Below, piece after piece: positions 20,438 through 29,622 of a stretch of DNA of 64,000 nucleotides. The position numbers were made by a program, and so were the translations under genes. The notes beneath the pieces were generated by a model. It was given only the letters and a program-made list of their open reading frames with translations, did no database searches and was not told the DNA's origin. How positions within the stretch are numbered: position 1 is the stretch's first letter; every line of letters starts with the position of its first letter. This DNA comes from an uncultured Saprospiraceae bacterium (lineage in GTDB: Bacteria; Bacteroidota; Bacteroidia; Chitinophagales; Saprospiraceae), in the NCBI GenBank assembly GCA_938015435.1, contig CALLPN010000020.1:62001-126000 (forward strand), given 5' to 3'.

Positions 20438-21694
20438 ATGAATGGTACATCAGACATAGACCATCTATTCCGTAAGCAATATGGAAAGATGGTCTCTGTT
20501 CTTACTCGGATGATTGGTCTACATAATCTCAGTATGGCAGAAGACGCAGTACAAGATACTTTTATCAAAGCGATGAGTAGTTGGCAGATGAAAGGGATAC
20601 CTGATAATCCTGAAGCATGGCTGATGAGAGCCGCCAAAAATAGATCTATCGACTTGATAAGAAAGATCAAGTCAGATCAAAATAGAGAAGGCTTATTTGT
20701 CAATGGTGCAAGTAGCTTGTCTCTCGAAGAATTGTTTCTGGACTCAGAAATAGAAGATAGTGTTTTACGAATGGTATTTACAGCTTGTCATCCAGCTCTA
20801 AAGCAAAAAGATCAATTGGCTTTTGCACTAAAGACCATTTCTGGATTTAGTCCGGATGAAATCGCTACGGCATTATTATCTAACAAAGAGTCGATCAAGA
20901 AAAGCCTGCAAAGAGCTAGAAAATCTATTCAAGAAAATGAATTGAAATTTGAAATTCCACATGGGGAGGAATTGCAAGAACGTTTATCTAGAGTACACCA
21001 AGTACTTTATTTAATATTTAACGAAGGGTATCAATCTACGAATAAGAAACACTTAATCAGATATGAGTTGTGCGAAGAAGCGATGCGACTCACTAAAATA
21101 TTGACAGATCATAAGTATTGTAGTAATGAAGAATCTCTGGCGGTGATGGCCTTGATGTGTTTCCATAGTGCACGGATAGCAACTAAAATCGATGAGGACA
21201 ATAAGATTGTTCCACTTGCTGATCAGGATAGGTCTAAATGGTTACGACCGCTTATTAATCTTGGGAATAAATATATGTCTAGAGCTGTAGATTCTGGTGA
21301 TTATACTTCTTACCATTATGAAGCGGCAATAGCATCCGAACATCTAAAGGCAGATAGTCTAGAGACAACGGATTGGAAACAGATCTCTCTTTGGTATGAT
21401 CAGCTATATCGATTGCACCCTACACCTATGATCGAACTTAATCAAGCGATCGTACAGCTGCAATTAGAAAACTTTAATGAAGCCAAAGAAATTCTAGATT
21501 ATATACAGCCAAAGACTTTGGCAAACAGATCATACTTATATTATAGTGCATTAGCAGAATACTATAAATTGACTAACCAAAAAGAAGCTGCAATAGATGA
21601 TTTATTATTGGCTATATCTTGTACAAGTAATACTCAAGAGAAAGAATTTTTGAGTGATAAAATTGAATTTTTGAAACGTGGTAAGAATGATTGA
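20438..21694 (+). CDS. ECF42-family RNA polymerase sigma factor with TPR-like extension
   Basis: 418 aa, more than twice a minimal ECF factor. Region 2 is at about residues 5-75 (DAVQDTFIKAMSSW, then PEAWLMRAAKNRSID). Region 4 is at about 105-165 (FALKTISGFSPDEIATALL). A long helical C-terminal extension (about 175-415) matches the DUF6596/TPR-like tail of ECF42 factors. No membrane anti-sigma gene is next to it; in this family the extension is thought to do the regulating. Translationally close-coupled to the YciI gene upstream. The signal sensed is unknown. Confidence 0.9.
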   Translation: MNGTSDIDHLFRKQYGKMVSVLTRMIGLHNLSMAEDAVQDTFIKAMSSWQMKGIPDNPEAWLMRAAKNRSIDLIRKIKSDQNREGLFVNGASSLSLEELFLDSEIEDSVLRMVFTACHPALKQKDQLAFALKTISGFSPDEIATALLSNKESIKKSLQRARKSIQENELKFEIPHGEELQERLSRVHQVLYLIFNEGYQSTNKKHLIRYELCEEAMRLTKILTDHKYCSNEESLAVMALMCFHSARIATKIDEDNKIVPLADQDRSKWLRPLINLGNKYMSRAVDSGDYTSYHYEAAIASEHLKADSLETTDWKQISLWYDQLYRLHPTPMIELNQAIVQLQLENFNEAKEILDYIQPKTLANRSYLYYSALAEYYKLTNQKEAAIDDLLLAISCTSNTQEKEFLSDKIEFLKRGKND

Positions 21695-21848
21695 AACTTA
21701 TATCATCTATGTTTATAATTGACAGTAATTATTTGGACTTTTTCTTCATGACTGATCATTGAAAATATTCACTAGACCTTAGTTTTTGGTGTTGATTTAT
21801 ATTGCAAAATTCAACAGTAGTATCTGACAAAATAATAGGTAATTGGTA

Positions 21849-22022
21849 TTATTCGTAGACATCTTCTTCATCTTCTTCATCTTTTATTTTTTCAATTATC
21901 TCGGTTTTAATTCGAAATTTATCTGGTACGAATAATGGTATCGGTAACCCAACTCCAGCCAGCGCAAGTAATATCATAAGCAATAGGGCAAACCTACGCA
22001 AGTATTTTTTGAAAGTATCCAT
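21849..22022 (-). CDS. Small single-pass membrane protein, 57 aa, unknown
   Basis: Frame from ATG (22020-22022) to TAA (21849-21851). The product starts MDTFKKYLRRFALLL, has one hydrophobic helix (about residues 10-34, with a GVGLPIPLF end), a basic linker, then an acidic tail (KDEEDEEDVYE). A positive-inside start plus helix plus acidic tail is a believable tail-out membrane peptide. I do not recognise the family with confidence. The bases on either side (21695-21848) show nothing else. Confidence 0.55.
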   Translation of the reverse strand: MDTFKKYLRRFALLLMILLALAGVGLPIPLFVPDKFRIKTEIIEKIKDEEDEEDVYE

Positions 22023-22162
22023 TAGATAAGTAGTTAATCTATACCAATACTGCAGAAGAATGTCACTTGTTGTTTTGGTATAATGCTATTACATATTGAA
22101 ATGAACTAAAAGGTTACTGTCATCCTCAATAGTAAGCGTTATTAAATAGAAGGCGTTTTCTA

Positions 22163-22501
22163 CTAACTTATGTAATGAGGTAGGGTTTTAGTTTGATGTG
22201 AAATAACGAAGGTTGATTCTATATTATTTCTGATTTTCCGATAGATCAGAAATTGATCTTTAATAATAATTTGAATTTTATTTGTAAATAGAACGGGTTG
22301 TGATGTATAGTATTTAGTGCATATCGGTATTGAATAATTATGTGTTTCTGCTGTTTTAAAAGAATCAGCATTAATACTTTCAACCAGTTCTATTTTGTCT
22401 GTATGGATTAATTGGAAGCGTGTATCAACGGGTGATAAAAACCCACAAATTGAGAAGATAATTATAAAAATGTTTATATGAAATGATAGCTTCATAATCA
22501 T
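22163..22501 (-). CDS. Hypothetical secreted protein, 112 aa
   Basis: Starts MIMKLSFHINIFIII; a hydrophobic signal-like segment covers residues 3-22. The rest is a short beta-rich, moderately basic sequence with one cysteine (IPICTKYY). No family recognised. It runs in the same direction as the Bat operon, which begins its last gene 40 bp further on, but this gene lies downstream of that operon and is probably separate. Alternative: a chance frame; the signal-like start is the main support. Confidence 0.45.
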   Translation of the reverse strand: MIMKLSFHINIFIIIFSICGFLSPVDTRFQLIHTDKIELVESINADSFKTAETHNYSIPICTKYYTSQPVLFTNKIQIIIKDQFLIYRKIRNNIESTFVISHQTKTLPHYIS

Positions 22502-22541
22502 ATAAACAAAAAATTAATAATTTTGTTTTTAGTCGAAAAAA

Positions 22542-24260
22542 TTATCCTTTAAAATGGGCTTCCAATCCTAAGATTAATTCTTTAGCATCATTATAGCTTT
22601 CTTGCATACCTACACTACCCATACCCGCAAATAATGACATTTCTGCTTTTTGTAATATAGTGGATACACGATCGGTAAGTTTGCTAGGTACATTTTTATC
22701 AGTAAGAATTTTGTTGATATCTGACTTGTTCATTTGACTATAAGGCATCTCTAGTCTATCAGACAGATAGCCAAATATTCCATTTTGAATCTCTTCGTAA
22801 AATGGTCGACTTGATCCAGCGTCCAAATGAGATTTGGCGGTACTCAATTTAGCTATAGCTACTTTCTCGGCATTTTGTGCTTGTATCAGACGAGGATCTA
22901 TATTAGCTTCTTTGCGGAGTTTCAGCTTATGCATAAAGAGGAATGGGATAGCGGCCAGTATCAATCCTAATAATCCCCAATGTATTCCACTACCATATAA
23001 CATAGTTGGCTTAGATACAAAAGCTGGACTTGCGATTAAAGGAGCCAATTCTTTTTCTGTTTTCACAGCTTCCATAGTATTGATCGCCTTCATACCTTGA
23101 GCGACATTGAAGGAGAATGGTCCTGATGTTAATGTTTCATATCTACTACTGTCAGGGTTATAGAAACTAAATTTTGGCTGTACAGTAAAGCGACCAGTCT
23201 TTTTAGGTACGACTAGATATTCAAATACTTTCTGAGAGGTTACAAATCCTTTGTCGACCATTTGATCTTCGCTTAATATATTGGGCTCATAGACTTCTAG
23301 ATTTTTACCAAAATCTTGTTTAGGAGCGGTCACAATTTTGGCATCTCCAGATCCTTTGATTACCATAGTGATCTTAATAGCATCATCAGTTGTAATACTT
23401 CTTTTATCTACTTGAGCATTCATACCGTATGATCCTACTGCACCAGAATAACTAAGTGGTGCATTGGGAGGGTTAGAAACTACTTGAATTTTTATTGCAT
23501 TGGTAGTTCGGCGTATTTTTTTTATATTTCTTTGAAAGAAACTTCTTCTTTTCTTACCATCGCTAATTCCAAGACTTACGATGACTGGATCAAATTCGTA
23601 GGTTCCCGTTTGTTGTGGAAATAAGGCAACTTTTTTTAAGCTTTGGACATAGTATTCTTTTCCATCGATGATTTCACGCTGAGCTCTTGCTCTTCGTTCA
23701 TTTAGAGGCACAGAGAAGAATCCATCGTAATCCGGCTCGTTTACTAAGTCATAGTTCTGTATATCTGTTCTGGTGTATAAGGTGTAATCTAGCACGATTT
23801 GTTGACCGATGATAGCAGTGCTGTCAGATAGATTGGCCTTCATATAGAAGTCATATTCAGGAGTAGCAGCCATTGCTTTTGGATCTGCTTTTACTACTTC
23901 TATGACGATAGGTTTTGTTCTGTATTTTTTGCTTCCAGCTACTATGCTTGCGGCACCAATAGTGTATTTTCCAGGCTTTGTAGCTAAGAGAGAATATCCA
24001 TAAGACTTCTTTTTAGAATTTCTGCCATTTACAAAACTCATTTGAGTAGACTGATTGGGTCCTCCAACTACTTCGAATCCCTTAAAATTAGGAGGAGTGA
24101 AATTCCTGTCGTCTGCATTGTGGATTGTAAAATCAACATTGACTGTTGAATTCTGTATTATTTTTCGAGCATCTACACTAGCTTCAAACTGTATCGTTTG
24201 AGCTATCAATATCTGTGACGATAAAATAAATAATATGAAAATGTTAATTGCTTTTGTCAT
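22542..24260 (-). CDS. batD: BatD protein (aerotolerance operon)
   Basis: 572 aa. Signal peptide to about residue 20 (ILIAQ). Two or three immunoglobulin-like beta domains cover about 21-400 (starting QFEASVDARKIIQNSTVNV), followed by one transmembrane helix (about 424-443, WGLLGLILAAIPFLF) and a cytoplasmic helical tail. This layout is that of BatD, a membrane-anchored periplasmic protein. Last gene of the Bat operon. Known role of the operon: envelope stress and oxygen tolerance in Bacteroides, mechanism unclear. Confidence 0.9.
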   Translation of the reverse strand: MTKAINIFILFILSSQILIAQTIQFEASVDARKIIQNSTVNVDFTIHNADDRNFTPPNFKGFEVVGGPNQSTQMSFVNGRNSKKKSYGYSLLATKPGKYTIGAASIVAGSKKYRTKPIVIEVVKADPKAMAATPEYDFYMKANLSDSTAIIGQQIVLDYTLYTRTDIQNYDLVNEPDYDGFFSVPLNERRARAQREIIDGKEYYVQSLKKVALFPQQTGTYEFDPVIVSLGISDGKKRRSFFQRNIKKIRRTTNAIKIQVVSNPPNAPLSYSGAVGSYGMNAQVDKRSITTDDAIKITMVIKGSGDAKIVTAPKQDFGKNLEVYEPNILSEDQMVDKGFVTSQKVFEYLVVPKKTGRFTVQPKFSFYNPDSSRYETLTSGPFSFNVAQGMKAINTMEAVKTEKELAPLIASPAFVSKPTMLYGSGIHWGLLGLILAAIPFLFMHKLKLRKEANIDPRLIQAQNAEKVAIAKLSTAKSHLDAGSSRPFYEEIQNGIFGYLSDRLEMPYSQMNKSDINKILTDKNVPSKLTDRVSTILQKAEMSLFAGMGSVGMQESYNDAKELILGLEAHFKG

Positions 24261-24274
24261 TGGGAATGAATGCT

Positions 24275-24784
24275 CTAAAATTTCTTTTTCTTTTTAGCCA
24301 GCTCTCTTTTTTTCAGTAAGCGTTGATATTCCGCTTCATCATCGGCTTTGTTTTTTGGAGTAGATGATTTACCAATTGGTTTTTGTCGAAGAGATTTTTT
24401 TTGTTTTTGTAGATAAGTAGGTTCAGCAACAACGAATAATTCTATTGGGTCAGTCTCTAGAGCTTTACCGTCAATCACTACAGAAGCAGAAGGAATATAT
24501 ACCGTCCCTTCGTATTGAGGAACTAATATATAACTCTCACTATATTCTTGACTGCTCATGCCATTGACATATGAATATGAACTACTTACATTGGGTCCAG
24601 CTACTTGTTGTAGTCCTTCCCACGGAAGTACTTCTAATTGTTCTTGTGCACCAGAAAGTTTGTAAGTTACTTTTACAGCATCTTCCATACCTATTGTATC
24701 AGCAGACAATTCTACAGTTAAGGAAGTTTGAGAACTTACATTGTAACTTAATACTACACTAAAAACTAATAATAAGTACTTCAT
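24275..24784 (-). CDS. Stand-alone BatD N-terminal domain protein
   Basis: 169 aa. Signal peptide to about residue 19 (NVSSQ), then a single BatD-like beta domain that matches the start of the neighbouring full-length BatD: both contain an AGPN(V/Q)S..S(Y/F)VNG segment, and their opening strands align. It ends with a highly basic tail (RLLKKRELAKKKKKF) instead of a membrane helix, so it is probably periplasmic and soluble. Lies 14 bp before batD and is likely a partial duplication that became a separate subunit. Confidence 0.85.
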   Translation of the reverse strand: MKYLLLVFSVVLSYNVSSQTSLTVELSADTIGMEDAVKVTYKLSGAQEQLEVLPWEGLQQVAGPNVSSSYSYVNGMSSQEYSESYILVPQYEGTVYIPSASVVIDGKALETDPIELFVVAEPTYLQKQKKSLRQKPIGKSSTPKNKADDEAEYQRLLKKRELAKKKKKF

Positions 24785-24830
24785 TTTTATTTGTTTACAA
24801 TTCTAAATTGGTTTCGTTATAAGTTTGTCG

Positions 24831-25613
24831 CTACCAATCTTTTTTTCTCTTTTTTCCTCCACCTAATTTTCTCATTTTCTCTTGCACTTTCTTCTCTTCG
24901 TTCTCAGCTATTTCCAATAATTTACGTGCATCTTCCTTATCTAAGTCTTGTTTGTCTTCGGCTGTTTGGGATTCATTTTCATTGTCTATATCCTGATCTT
25001 CTTGCTCTTGCTTCTGATCTTCCTGATCTTGTTGCTCTTGATCTTCAGACTCTTCCCCTTCTCCTTCTTGTTGCTCTTGATCTTCTGACTCCTCAGGTTC
25101 TTCGTCGCTTTTTTCTCCTTCTTGTTGCTCTTGCTCTTGCTGTTGTTCTTGCTGTTGTTGCTGTCTTAGCATTTGTTTGGCATAAGATAGATTGTGTTTC
25201 GTATCGAGGTCGTTAGGATTATATCTCAAGGCTTGTTTATAAGCTTCTAAGCTTTCCTTTAGTTTTTGATTTTTAAAGAGAGAATTTCCCAAATTGTGAT
25301 AAGCTTGACTCTTCTTTTCATCATTAGGAGCAGCATTGATGGAGGCCTGATATTGTTCCAGTGCTTCCTCGAATCTTTCTTGCTCATAAAGAGAATTTCC
25401 AAGATTGTATTTTGCTTGGGACTTGCCCTCTTTTTCTATTGCTTTTCTATAAGCTTCTTCTGCTTTAGAGTATTCTCCGGCGGAGTAGGATTGATCACCA
25501 TTTCTTAGGAGTTCGTGCTTACTCTGTGCATGTATGGAGATGCCTATCAATAGGCATAACACTATTAGAATACATCTACTTATTTGATTCGATATTTTAT
25601 TTGTAGTCTTCAT
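24831..25613 (-). CDS. TPR protein of the Bat operon (BatC-type)
   Basis: 260 aa. Signal peptide to about residue 29 (GISIHAQ). Three tetratricopeptide repeats cover about residues 33-140 (SKAEEAYRKAIEKEG, FEEALEQYQASI, LKESLEAYKQAL). Then comes a strongly acidic, Gln/Glu-rich low-complexity stretch (about 145-225) and a basic tail ending in a Lys/Arg cluster. Typical of BatC, a periplasmic scaffold. Lies between batB and the small BatD-like gene with short spacers. Confidence 0.88.
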   Translation of the reverse strand: MKTTNKISNQISRCILIVLCLLIGISIHAQSKHELLRNGDQSYSAGEYSKAEEAYRKAIEKEGKSQAKYNLGNSLYEQERFEEALEQYQASINAAPNDEKKSQAYHNLGNSLFKNQKLKESLEAYKQALRYNPNDLDTKHNLSYAKQMLRQQQQQEQQQEQEQQEGEKSDEEPEESEDQEQQEGEGEESEDQEQQDQEDQKQEQEDQDIDNENESQTAEDKQDLDKEDARKLLEIAENEEKKVQEKMRKLGGGKKRKKDW

Positions 25614-25622
25614 TTTATATAT

Positions 25623-26654
25623 TTAAAAGTCCCACAATTTTTTTCCTGTTTTGTTAAATCCTGATTTTCTTTGAGTCGTTAGTTGCTCTATCAAGAGACA
25701 TAACAATCCTATAAATAAGAAGTACTGAAAATAACTGTTGTATTCGGTAAACGAGTTTTGCTCAACATCCCTTTTCTGTAATCGATCCAATCTTGCTTTT
25801 AGATCTTTTATAGCATCACTTCCTTGGTTTACTAGATAGAAATTGCCTCCACCTGCATCTGCTAGATCTTGCATTAGATCCATATTTAGTTTTGAAGTTA
25901 CTGGCACACCTTCATCATCTTTCTTATAAGTCTCACGTCCTCTATCAAGTACAGGTATCATAGCTCCTTCTGTGGTTCCTACTCCCACTGCAAATGTTAC
26001 TAGTCCATTCTCTCTGGCATCCTTAGCTGTGGATATTGCTGCGTTATCGTGATCCTCTCCATCAGAGATTACTATGATCGCTCTTTGGTGTGGTGTGTCA
26101 TCTTCAAATGCTTTACTTGCTAGTTCGATAGCTTCCTGTATTGCGGTTCCTTGAGTACCCGCTTGATCAGTATTAGCAGCATTTGCATATAATTGCACGG
26201 CGGCATAATCTGAGGTCAGCGGTATCTGTAAGTAAGCACTACCAGCGAATGATATCAATCCTATGCGATCACCTTTTAAAGTATTGATTAATTCTTCAAC
26301 GAATTTTTTTGATCGCTCTAGTCGCGATGGTGAAATGTCCTTAGCGTCCATACTACGCGATATATCTAATGCGATATATATGTCAGCCGCAGTAGCTTTT
26401 ACTTTTTCTTTTTTAGTGCCCCATTGAGGATTTGAGCAAGCTATAATCAAGAGAGTTATACCTAAGAGCCAGAGTCCATATTTCAACCACTCTTTATTAG
26501 TAGATCTATCTAACATTAGACGATCTAATAGTTTGAGTTCTCCAACCTTAGCAAGTTGATTTTTTTTATACTGTGCAAGAAAGTATATCAAAACTGCTAA
26601 GACCAATACAATGGGCAAAGCATATAAACAGGCGATATTTTCAAATCTAAACAT
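25623..26654 (-). CDS. batB: BatB, membrane VWA-domain protein
   Basis: 343 aa. Transmembrane helices at about 8-27, 60-75 and 310-330. The von Willebrand factor A domain has an intact MIDAS motif, ALDISRSMDAKD (near residues 93-104), then SFAGSAYLQIPLT and ISDGEDHDN. Metal-binding protein-interaction module facing the periplasm or cytoplasm. Starts immediately after the batA stop, with no gap, indicating co-translation. Confidence 0.9.
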   Translation of the reverse strand: MFRFENIACLYALPIVLVLAVLIYFLAQYKKNQLAKVGELKLLDRLMLDRSTNKEWLKYGLWLLGITLLIIACSNPQWGTKKEKVKATAADIYIALDISRSMDAKDISPSRLERSKKFVEELINTLKGDRIGLISFAGSAYLQIPLTSDYAAVQLYANAANTDQAGTQGTAIQEAIELASKAFEDDTPHQRAIIVISDGEDHDNAAISTAKDARENGLVTFAVGVGTTEGAMIPVLDRGRETYKKDDEGVPVTSKLNMDLMQDLADAGGGNFYLVNQGSDAIKDLKARLDRLQKRDVEQNSFTEYNSYFQYFLFIGLLCLLIEQLTTQRKSGFNKTGKKLWDF

Positions 26655-27659
26655 CTACGGTAGAGTCCTTAATATAGTGTGTCTTAATAAAAAATCCAGA
26701 AGTAAAAAGCATAAAGCTAACATCAATGGAATACGGAATATGTCTTTATATCTTTTAAATACATTGACTTCCATTTCCGTTTTTTCTAATTGATCGATCT
26801 CATCATATATTCTGTTGAGCATTGCTTCATCAGTCGCTCTATAGTATCTTCCTCCCGTCATCGTAGATATTTCTGAAAGAAGTTTTTCATCGATATTTAC
26901 CTTACTCATTCCGAACACAAACTTGCCATCATTTCGTCTATTGACCGGAGTAAGTGCAGCACCTGTTGTACCTACACCAATTGTATAGACTTTCATTCCA
27001 TATTCTTTGGCAATTTCTGCAGCGGTTAATGGTTTGATATATCCAGCATTATTGACACCATCAGTAAGCAATATGATAACTTTACTTTTTGACTTACTGT
27101 CTTTCAGTCTATTGGCTGCAGTAGCGAGTCCCATACCTATAGCAGTCCCATCGTCGAGCATACCACATTCTAGATTAGCTAAAAAATCTTTGAGAATATT
27201 ATGATCAGTAGTCAGCGGTGTCTGTGTAAAACTTGTTCCAGCAAACACAACTAAGCCGATTCGATCATAGACTCTTTTGTCAACAAAATTTGCAGCCACT
27301 TCCTTACTAACTGTAAGTCGATCTGGATCAAAATCTTTAGCTAACATACTAGAGGAAAGATCCATAGCCAAGATGATATCAATACCTTCTGCTTTTACTA
27401 TTTCTTCCTTGAGCGTTTGCTGTGGTCTCGCCATGGCGATTATAAGAGCAGCTAAAGCTAGATACCTAAGTATCGGTAAGTATTTGATTGCAGTTTCTTT
27501 CCAACTGTATAGCTCTGAAATTGACTCTAAAGTTGAGAAAGTCATAGGTTCTATCTCTTCACGCTTGCTGTAATATTTGTACAGTAGCATCAGAGGTATG
27601 AGTACTAATAAAAGCAACCAATAAGGAGAAGCAAATTCTATGTTATTTAAAATATTCAA
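26655..27659 (-). CDS. batA: BatA, membrane VWA-domain protein
   Basis: 334 aa. N-terminal helices (about 13-30 and 58-78), a VWA domain with MIDAS AMDLSSSMLAKDF (near residues 99-111), VFAGTSFTQTPLT and LLTDGVNNAG, and a C-terminal helix (about 305-325). Sister of batB. Its start overlaps the stop of the preceding gene by four bases (ATGA type), so the operon is tightly coupled. Confidence 0.9.
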   Translation of the reverse strand: MNILNNIEFASPYWLLLLVLIPLMLLYKYYSKREEIEPMTFSTLESISELYSWKETAIKYLPILRYLALAALIIAMARPQQTLKEEIVKAEGIDIILAMDLSSSMLAKDFDPDRLTVSKEVAANFVDKRVYDRIGLVVFAGTSFTQTPLTTDHNILKDFLANLECGMLDDGTAIGMGLATAANRLKDSKSKSKVIILLTDGVNNAGYIKPLTAAEIAKEYGMKVYTIGVGTTGAALTPVNRRNDGKFVFGMSKVNIDEKLLSEISTMTGGRYYRATDEAMLNRIYDEIDQLEKTEMEVNVFKRYKDIFRIPLMLALCFLLLDFLLRHTILRTLP

Positions 27660-28687
27660 TTCTCGTCAGTTTTAGAGTCTTCCACTACAACTTCCTCTTT
27701 CTTAGTACTCTCAACAAAGGCTACAGCTTCATCCATAAATTCTGCATTCATTTCTACCGGAGGAGTTGCTTTCGCAAATTTCACAAGATCCGCTATTGTT
27801 AATATTCTCTTTAATGTTGCGCTGTGTTTCGTATCGAAATCCTTATCCTTTAATGCACTATTAATTTCGTCAGTTGTCATCTCTAATGCATTGACGTCAA
27901 ATCTGTCCCCAAGGTATCTACGCACGATATCTGTTAACTCAGATTGAAAAAGTTTGATATTTCCTGATTGCCACAATTCCTTACCCTTAAGAGATTGCAA
28001 AGCAGTTAAAGCTTTTGTATGAGCAGGTATGATAATTTCTTTTTCTACTATTACTTTTTCTTCTTTTTTTCTTCCCCAGAATAACTTAATCAATAGTGGA
28101 GCAAGAAGTATAAAGCCAAGTATATAAAACCAAATTTTGTAATCTTCCCAAGATTCACCTTCAGCGATGATATCTTTGATCGGCATGAGTTCTATACTGT
28201 CTCGTGCCATACCCATATTAGCGGGTAATACCCATATTCTTGCTGGCTCGAGGACTGGATATCTTTTACCAGATTTAGTAACGATTTTTGGAGAGGGCAA
28301 TACCCAAACACCATAATCATAAATTGATACTTTGATTTCTTTCGTTACAGTATTTCCATTTTGAAACCATCCATCCATTACTTCTACTGGAGTGCTGAAA
28401 TACTGATCAGAAATACCCCAATCATTTTTACCTATGATGGCCGCTTCAGTGTTTTTTTCTAAGTTGACAGTATCTCCTTGGTAAGCTAAGTTTGTAAGGT
28501 CTTTCCAGGCATTAAAATCTATGGAAGCTAAATCATTCACATCATCTACTCGTAGAACTACGTCCACGATTAAGTGATCACCAATTAATATTGTATCCTG
28601 CTTGGCAGTTACGGATATAGAATTCTGCGCGAATGCAATATTCGTAATCAGAAGAAATAATAATATGTACTTAATGTTTTTTATCAT
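27656..28687 (-). CDS. Bat-operon membrane protein with BatD-like N-terminal region
   Basis: 343 aa from the ATG giving a clean signal peptide (MIKNIKYILLFLLITNIAFA); an in-frame ATG six codons earlier (28705) is the alternative. Residues about 25-160 form a beta-rich extracytoplasmic domain, a transmembrane helix lies near 180-200 (WFYILGFILLAPLLIKLFW), and the cytoplasmic tail has a helical domain (LQSLKGKELWQSGNIKLFQSEL pattern) followed by an acidic end. This is the unnamed gene usually found between DUF58 and batA in Bacteroidota. Confidence 0.8.
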   Translation of the reverse strand: MIKNIKYILLFLLITNIAFAQNSISVTAKQDTILIGDHLIVDVVLRVDDVNDLASIDFNAWKDLTNLAYQGDTVNLEKNTEAAIIGKNDWGISDQYFSTPVEVMDGWFQNGNTVTKEIKVSIYDYGVWVLPSPKIVTKSGKRYPVLEPARIWVLPANMGMARDSIELMPIKDIIAEGESWEDYKIWFYILGFILLAPLLIKLFWGRKKEEKVIVEKEIIIPAHTKALTALQSLKGKELWQSGNIKLFQSELTDIVRRYLGDRFDVNALEMTTDEINSALKDKDFDTKHSATLKRILTIADLVKFAKATPPVEMNAEFMDEAVAFVESTKKEEVVVEDSKTDEN

Positions 28688-28747
28688 TGAGCTATCTAAT
28701 AGCATTTAATTTTTCAAAAATGTCTCATTTCTATTAATCAATAATGT

Positions 28748-29617
28748 TTATCTCCCTCGCTGCTTGAAAAACCTCAACAACTCTTTTACATAATCCTCTT
28801 CTGTATTAATTCTTAGAGAATCTCCTCCTGTTTTTGCAAATAGTTGGCGAAAAGTTTCAGTATGTTCAGCAAACCAGCTGGCATACTTTTCTCTCACAAC
28901 TTTAGAAGAGGTGTCGAGCATTCTAGTTTTACCAGTTTCCGCATCTCGTACATGTATGAGTCCTACGTTAGGCAATTCAGTTTCTCGTTCGTCATATATT
29001 TGCATCCCTACGATATCATGTCTACGCGCAGCAACCGTTAATGCGGTCTCGTATCCGTCCGTCATATAATCTGATAATACAAATACAATCGCACGTTTTT
29101 TTTGTACGTTATTAAGATACTCTAGTGCTTTATTGAGATCAGTACCATCTGATTCTACTTCATGATTGATCAACTCTCTAATGATGCGAAGTGTATTCGT
29201 TTTTCCTTTTCCAGGAGGAATATATTTTTCGATTTTATCTGTAAATAGAATAGCACCAACTTTATCATTATTATTGATCGCCGAAAAGGCCATTACAGCT
29301 GCCAATTCTGTTATAATTTCACTTTTAAAATTGGATTGTGTACCAAACATAGCAGACTTACTCAAGTCAACTAATAACATTACTGTCAATTCTCTTTCTT
29401 CTTCAAATACTTTGACAAAAGGCTCTCCAGTTCGTGCGGTTACATTCCAATCTATATTACGAACATCATCACCATATGCGTAGTCTCGTACTTCACTGAA
29501 TGACATACCACGTCCTTTGAAAGCACTCTGATATTCACCAGAGAATATGTGCTTACTTAGACCACGAGTTTTGATCTCGATCTTCCGTACTTTTTTGATA
29601 AGTTCGTTAGTATCCAT
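28748..29617 (-). CDS. DUF58 domain protein (Bat operon)
   Basis: 289 aa, cytoplasmic. Contains the DUF58 signature GRGMSFSEVRDYAYGDDVRNIDWNVTAR (cited here as GMSFSEVR and DIDW-like NIDWN) near residues 37-62, followed by a VWA-like fold (MLLVDLSKSAMFGTQS). Such proteins always accompany MoxR ATPases and are thought to be their substrates or adaptors. Follows the 419-aa unknown gene by five bases. Confidence 0.92.
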   Translation of the reverse strand: MDTNELIKKVRKIEIKTRGLSKHIFSGEYQSAFKGRGMSFSEVRDYAYGDDVRNIDWNVTARTGEPFVKVFEEERELTVMLLVDLSKSAMFGTQSNFKSEIITELAAVMAFSAINNNDKVGAILFTDKIEKYIPPGKGKTNTLRIIRELINHEVESDGTDLNKALEYLNNVQKKRAIVFVLSDYMTDGYETALTVAARRHDIVGMQIYDERETELPNVGLIHVRDAETGKTRMLDTSSKVVREKYASWFAEHTETFRQLFAKTGGDSLRINTEEDYVKELLRFFKQRGR

Positions 29618-29622
29618 GGTGA

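Noticed and set aside
24791-25216. Plus-strand hydrophobic frame of 141 codons
   Set aside because: It is the antisense of the Gln/Glu-rich tail of the Bat TPR gene; low-complexity codons create the Leu-rich frame.
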